Shown piece by piece: positions 32,460 to 38,071 of a stretch of DNA of 38,071 bases. The stretch comes from an uncultured Lachnospiraceae bacterium (GTDB lineage Bacteria; Bacillota; Clostridia; Lachnospirales; Lachnospiraceae). Position numbers and translations under genes: made by a program. The notes under the pieces are model-generated. The model worked only from the letters and a program-made list of their open reading frames with translations. It was not told the DNA's origin and searched no databases. Location of the stretch: assembly GCA_947600145.1 (NCBI GenBank), contig CANQGA010000007.1:1-38071 (forward strand). Direction: 5' to 3'. Each line of letters begins with the position of its first letter. Within the stretch, counting starts at the first letter, position 1.

Positions 32460-33567
32460 TCCCGTTCACTTCCACCTTGTCGCTGACCGCGATCACGATG
32501 CACTGGCGGCCGTCGATGACGCGGGTCTCCACCATGCCGGCGGCTTCCGGCTTCACGCGGATGACCACGTCCGGGGTCTCGATCTGAAATGATCTCGTGC
32601 TGGCCACGTTGGCCGCCATAAAGGACGTCTTCTCGCCGGCCCGCTCATCGTAGTGGTAGTCGAACTCTTCCAGCAGATCGTCGGAGACGCCGCTCTCCTC
32701 GAAGATCCGTCGGACCTCCTGCTTCCCGAGCGCTAACGGCTCCGGCTCGTCCCTGTATTCTTCCAGCTTCTCATTCAGCGTCTCGTGGATGCTGCGGACC
32801 ACGCTGTAATCGCACTCCTCGCCCAGCGTATCCTCGATCAGCGACCGGAAGGTCTCCTTCTGCGCCTTCGCCGGCAGCGGGATCTGCCCGCAGCCGAACA
32901 TTTCCCGGATAAAATCTTCCTGCAGCTGGGCTGCGTCCTTCGTGTAGTAGAGCAGACTGTGGATGTCGGTATAACGGTCGCTGAAGGCCGGGAACAGAAA
33001 GCCCTTCATCGGCATATCCACGATCCAGTCCTGGATCCGGTTCTCGATGCAGTTCTTCTCCTCGTTGTAGCCCAGACCCGGCTTGGAGAGCTTTACAGGG
33101 CAGATGCTGCCCAGAATGTACTCGTAGACATTGTCCGAGGCGTCGTACATCTGCGTGCCGTCGCTGGCCTTGCCCGGCACGTCGTAGGCCGCGTGGATCA
33201 GGATGATATAGTAGTTCTCTCCGTAATGGAAGTTCTCAATGACGCGGTTATAAAACTGTTCGGTCAGCTCGTCGTCCTTAAGCTTACTGTTCCTGAGCTT
33301 CAGCAGGAACTCCTGCCGTCCGCCTTCCCGCTCTTCCTCCAGCGGGAAATCCAGATTGATCAGGTTCTTTCCCACGGAGCCGGACAGGGTCTTTTTGAAA
33401 ATGGCAAGATATTTGTAAGCGTCCTCCTCCGGAATGGAGAGGAACGCTTCCCTGAGCGTCGTCCGGACGTTCTTCTCCGCGTCCACGTAGCAGCCGCAGA
33501 TGCGGGTGACGGTGCAGCGGTCCGGGGTAAACTGGCGGCGGATCTCCGCGATCTCTTTTTTATTCAT
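32440..33567 (-). CDS. DUF4317 domain protein
   Basis: A 375-residue cytoplasmic protein of family DUF4317, widespread in Lachnospiraceae and relatives and of unknown function. It starts MNKKEIAEIRRQF and contains RICGCYVDAEKN and NFHYGENYYIILIHAAYDVPG. The ATG has AAAGAGGT eight bases upstream. GC-rich like the host, so it marks the chromosomal side of the right junction. Its 3' end overlaps the recombinase stop by 20 bases on the other strand. Confidence 0.88.
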   Translation of the reverse strand: MNKKEIAEIRRQFTPDRCTVTRICGCYVDAEKNVRTTLREAFLSIPEEDAYKYLAIFKKTLSGSVGKNLINLDFPLEEEREGGRQEFLLKLRNSKLKDDELTEQFYNRVIENFHYGENYYIILIHAAYDVPGKASDGTQMYDASDNVYEYILGSICPVKLSKPGLGYNEEKNCIENRIQDWIVDMPMKGFLFPAFSDRYTDIHSLLYYTKDAAQLQEDFIREMFGCGQIPLPAKAQKETFRSLIEDTLGEECDYSVVRSIHETLNEKLEEYRDEPEPLALGKQEVRRIFEESGVSDDLLEEFDYHYDERAGEKTSFMAANVASTRSFQIETPDVVIRVKPEAAGMVETRVIDGRQCIVIAVSDKVEVNGISIRCK

Positions 33568-33655
33568 ACATGCATACCTCTTTCGTGTCTGGCTTTTTCG
33601 TGTCTGGCGGACCGGCGCGGCCGCTGTTGCACTGGATTTTTGAGCAAAAAGAAAG

Positions 33656-33727
33656 AGCGCGAGACGGGATTCGAACCCGCGGCCCCCACCTTGGCAAGGT
33701 GGTGCTCCACCCCTGAGCCACTCGCGC
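33656..33727 (-). tRNA. tRNA-Gly (anticodon GCC)
   Basis: A 72-base cloverleaf on the minus strand. Acceptor GCGCGAG pairs with CTCGCGC; D-arm GGCTCAGGGGTGGAGC; anticodon stem CCACC with loop TTGCCAA (anticodon GCC); T-arm with GGTTCGAATCC. The 3' base is T and CCA is not encoded. Confidence 0.95.
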
Positions 33728-33885
33728 TTAATGATCTCTGCCGCCTGCTTTCAGCGACGGAATTCATTCTATCACATCTTTTCACGAAAATCAAGTACTA
33801 ATGTCTAAGTTTTTTTGCGGGATTTATATTTTCATTCATTTCATTCTTTTTTAATGGGATTTTCGGAGGAAACTTTGAGGAAATG

Positions 33886-33914
33886 TGGACAAATCGGAAA
33901 AGATTGGTTATAAT
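33886..33914 (+). promoter_or_regulatory. SigA promoter of the atp operon
   Basis: TGGACA (33886-33891), 17 bases, TATAAT (33909-33914). It lies about 80 bases ahead of the first gene of the operon. Confidence 0.8.
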
Positions 33915-33994
33915 GGTTGATAGTTGGCGGCGGGCCGACTTTTCTGAATGCCGTTCTGTATGGCGGGACGCGGGTTTTCCGGGAAGGAGACGAT

Positions 33995-34378
33995 ATGCGA
34001 TATAAGAGATCGGTATTCCGCAGCCTTGCCATGGTGACGCAGCTGGGACTGTGCGTACTGACACCGGTGCTTCTGGGGATCGCGGCGGGCCGCTTCCTTG
34101 ACGCCCGGTTCGGGACGAAGACGACGCTGGTCCTGCTTGTCCTTGGCGTGCTGGGCGGCGGCCGGGGAGCTTATCTGACGGCGAAGCGGATCATCGAGCA
34201 GGAAGCCCGGGAGGAGAAGCGGGAGCGGGAGCGGCGGATGCGGGAGGTACTGGCGGACGCCGGCGGCTCCGCGGACAGGCCGAAGCGGCCCAGCAGGATC
34301 CGGACGGCAGACGCGGCTGAGAATGAGACGGCAGCGCGGACAGCGCCGCAGACGCCGCATGGGGAGGATTCCGCATGA
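33995..34378 (+). CDS. AtpZ/AtpI-type ATP synthase accessory membrane protein
   Basis: A 127-residue protein. Two membrane helices (about 9-30 and 42-62) surround GRFLDARFGTK, the signature of the AtpZ/AtpI group. The C-terminal 60 residues are an Arg/Glu-rich cytoplasmic tail not usual for AtpZ. Known relatives help assemble the c ring or carry magnesium/calcium. GGAAGGAG precedes the ATG at 33995. It overlaps the next gene by four bases. Confidence 0.75.
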   Translation: MRYKRSVFRSLAMVTQLGLCVLTPVLLGIAAGRFLDARFGTKTTLVLLVLGVLGGGRGAYLTAKRIIEQEAREEKRERERRMREVLADAGGSADRPKRPSRIRTADAAENETAARTAPQTPHGEDSA

Positions 34379-34878
34379 CGAAGGAGATCAGACGCCTGGT
34401 GGCGGAGATGTGCGTGGGGATGTTCCTCTATGTGCTGGCCCTGGGGATCCTGGCTGTGATCTTCAGGCGCGGGCTGGCCGGTATGGGATTCGCCCTGGGG
34501 CCGGTGCTTTTCGGGCTGCTGGCGGGATTCATCGCCGATGCGGCGATGCTTGTTCATATGGCTGTTGTGGCGGAGAGGGCGACGGACAGCCGGGACGCGG
34601 GATATGCGAACCGCATCACGGTGGTGCAGTCGATGCTCCGCAAGGTAATATTCATTGTGGTTTTGTTTTTCCTGGGGAGCAGGCCGCAGATCGACGCGGT
34701 GGCGATGATCATCGGGGCGCTTGGACTGAAGATGGGAGCGTTTCTGCAGCCGACAGTGCACCGGGTGATCGCGGGAAAGAATGCGCCTGATACAGAGCTC
34801 CCGGATGGATCGGAGATTACCTTTAGGGAAAGGAGGAAAGAGTATGGGAATGATGAAGATTCCGATGATCGCGCATGA
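34375..34878 (+). CDS. atpI: ATP synthase subunit I-like protein
   Basis: A 167-residue membrane protein with four predicted helices (about 9-30, 36-58, 84-101 and 106-126). Its size, topology and position directly before atpB fit AtpI of Firmicutes, thought to assist c-ring assembly. It starts within the previous gene (ATGA) and overlaps atpB by 35 bases, so the three genes are coupled. Confidence 0.75.
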   Translation: MTKEIRRLVAEMCVGMFLYVLALGILAVIFRRGLAGMGFALGPVLFGLLAGFIADAAMLVHMAVVAERATDSRDAGYANRITVVQSMLRKVIFIVVLFFLGSRPQIDAVAMIIGALGLKMGAFLQPTVHRVIAGKNAPDTELPDGSEITFRERRKEYGNDEDSDDRA

Positions 34879-35563
34879 GCCGGATTTCATGATCCACGGC
34901 GTGCTTAAGTACCACGCCTTCGGTCAGGAGCTCTGGATCTCGGACACGACCGTGGGCGCGTGGATCATCACGGCGGTGCTTCTGCTGTTCGCCTTTTTTG
35001 TCAGCCGGAAGCTTAAGACTGTCAGCGAGAGCGACACGCCGGGGCTTCTGCAGAGCGGGCTGGAGATCGCGATGGAAGCCCTGGAGAATATGACCGCGGG
35101 CATTCTGGGAGCCAATAACCGGCGTTTCATGAACTACATCGGAACCATATTTTTATTCATACTGCTCTGCAATTTAAGCGGACTTGTGGGCCTCAGGGCC
35201 CCGACGGCGGACTTCGGCGTCACGTTCCTTCTGGGACTGTTCACGTTCTTTATCGTGAACTACCAGGGACTTAAGAACAGGGGCGTGAGGCATTTCACCA
35301 GCCTGTTTGAGCCGATCCCGGTCCTGTTCCCGATCAATCTGATCGGCGAGTTCGCCAACCCGATCTCGATCTCGCTGCGTCTTTTCGCGAATCTGCTTTC
35401 CGGCGTGATCATCATCGGTCTGTGGTACGGCATGATGCCGTGGTTTATGAAGATCGTACTGCCTGCGGCTCTGCATGTGTACTGCGATCTGTTCTCGGGA
35501 GCGATACAGACATACGTTTTCTGTATGCTGACTATGGTTTATATTAACGACAAAATGGAGTAG
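34844..35563 (+). CDS. atpB: F0F1 ATP synthase subunit a
   Basis: A 239-residue membrane protein forming the two ion half-channels next to the c ring. The essential arginine is Arg179 in ISLRLFANLLSG. About six membrane helices, and the family NLIGEFANPIS just before the arginine helix. The ATG at 34844 follows AGGAGG; an earlier in-frame ATG at 34781 lacks a good site. Confidence 0.94.
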   Translation: MGMMKIPMIAHEPDFMIHGVLKYHAFGQELWISDTTVGAWIITAVLLLFAFFVSRKLKTVSESDTPGLLQSGLEIAMEALENMTAGILGANNRRFMNYIGTIFLFILLCNLSGLVGLRAPTADFGVTFLLGLFTFFIVNYQGLKNRGVRHFTSLFEPIPVLFPINLIGEFANPISISLRLFANLLSGVIIIGLWYGMMPWFMKIVLPAALHVYCDLFSGAIQTYVFCMLTMVYINDKME

Positions 35564-35570
35564 GAGGTAG

Positions 35571-35828
<258 letters not shown>

Positions 35829-35869
35829 TCGGAGGAGTCTGACAGGAACAGGAAGGAGGCTCTGATACA

Positions 35870-36381
35870 TTGGAAGGACTTAACAGATTAATAGGTTTTG
35901 ATCCGCAGCTGCTTTCCGAGATGTTTTTTACTGCGATCAATATTTTCGTCCTGTTCTTCGGGCTGTCCTATCTGCTGTTCAATCCGGTGCGCAATATCCT
36001 GGAGAAACGGCGCCGGAAGGTGGCCGAGGAGCTTCAGAACGCGGCTGACGATCAGAAGACGGCCGCCGAGCTGAAAGCGGAGTATGAGGCGAAGCTTCGC
36101 GACGTGTCGAAGGAGGCCGACGCGATCCTGGAGGAGGCGCGCCGCAAAGGCAAGGCCAGAGAGGCGGAGATCATCGAGGAAGCGAAGGCAGAGGCCGCCA
36201 GGATCATCGCGCGCGGAAGCCGCGAGGTGGAACTGGAGCGCAAGAAGGCGTTAGACGACATGAAGCAGGAGATCGTATCCATCGCGTCGCTTATGGCGGG
36301 CAAGGTCGTCTCCGCGTCCATCGATACCACGGTGCAGGATTCCCTGATCGAGGAGACTCTGAAGGAAATGGGTGAGAGCAC

Positions 36382-36394
<13 letters not shown>
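35870..36394 (+). CDS. atpF: F0F1 ATP synthase subunit b
   Basis: A 174-residue peripheral stalk protein: one membrane helix (about 15-37, FFTAINIFVLFFGLSYLLF) then a long coiled coil rich in Glu, Lys and Ala. The TTG start at 35870 follows AAGGAGG by ten bases. It overlaps atpH by 13 bases. Confidence 0.92.

Positions 36395-38071
<1,677 letters not shown>

Noticed and set aside
32785-33801. 338-codon plus-strand frame opposite DUF4317 and tRNA-Gly
   Set aside because: It crosses a tRNA gene and is antisense to a recognised family protein.
33917-33994. Extended N terminus for the first atp operon gene
   Set aside because: The ATG at 33917 lies three bases from the -10 box and upstream of any likely transcript start; 33995 has a strong ribosome site.

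Overview
The window looks like chromosome of a GC-rich, spore-forming Clostridia of the Lachnospiraceae type. The evidence is the run spoVT, hup, rqcP, yabP, yabQ, divIC, spoIIE-like, tilS, hpt, ftsH, a DUF4317 gene, purine-rich ribosome binding sites, frequent TTG/GTG starts and a bacterial atp operon. The species cannot be named from sequence alone.

Layout. (1) 32-922 (-) is an AraC-type regulator, divergent from a seven-gene catabolic operon, 1152-9792 (+): TIM-barrel isomerase, MFS transporter, HpcH/HpaI aldolase, second permease, hydantoinase/oxoprolinase-like protein, an unrecognised HExxH protein and an alkaline-phosphatase-superfamily hydrolase. The substrate is unknown. (2) 9937-17984 is the conserved sporulation/division/housekeeping block. 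It carries recognisable candidate sporulation promoters: SigG-like before spoVT, SigE-like before yabP, and a Spo0A-type promoter with a 21-bp spacer before a SpoIIE-like gene that lacks the membrane domain. (3) 18336-20396 is a GH13 neopullulanase-type enzyme, followed by tRNA-Leu(UAA). (4) About 20.6-32.4 kb is an integrated element of lower GC: an excisionase-like gene, a type III-like restriction-modification pair (mod, res), two unrecognised genes behind it, an XRE repressor with a DUF1016/YhcG nuclease, a TIGR02391/HEPN gene and a large serine recombinase at the right end. No relaxase or conjugation gene is visible, so it looks like a non-conjugative integrative element carrying a defence cargo. 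(5) 32440-33567 (-) is a DUF4317 gene, then tRNA-Gly(GCC) (-). (6) 33995 to the window end is the atp operon (atpZ/I-like, atpI, atpB, atpE, atpF, atpH, partial atpA). Its c subunit carries the residue set of sodium-binding rings.

The best candidates for something not yet described are the genes at 26870-28588 that follow the type III-like res gene, and the substrate of the AraC-linked operon. The best supported regulatory observations are the spoIIE promoter architecture and the inverted repeat framing the -35 of the XRE-yhcG promoter.
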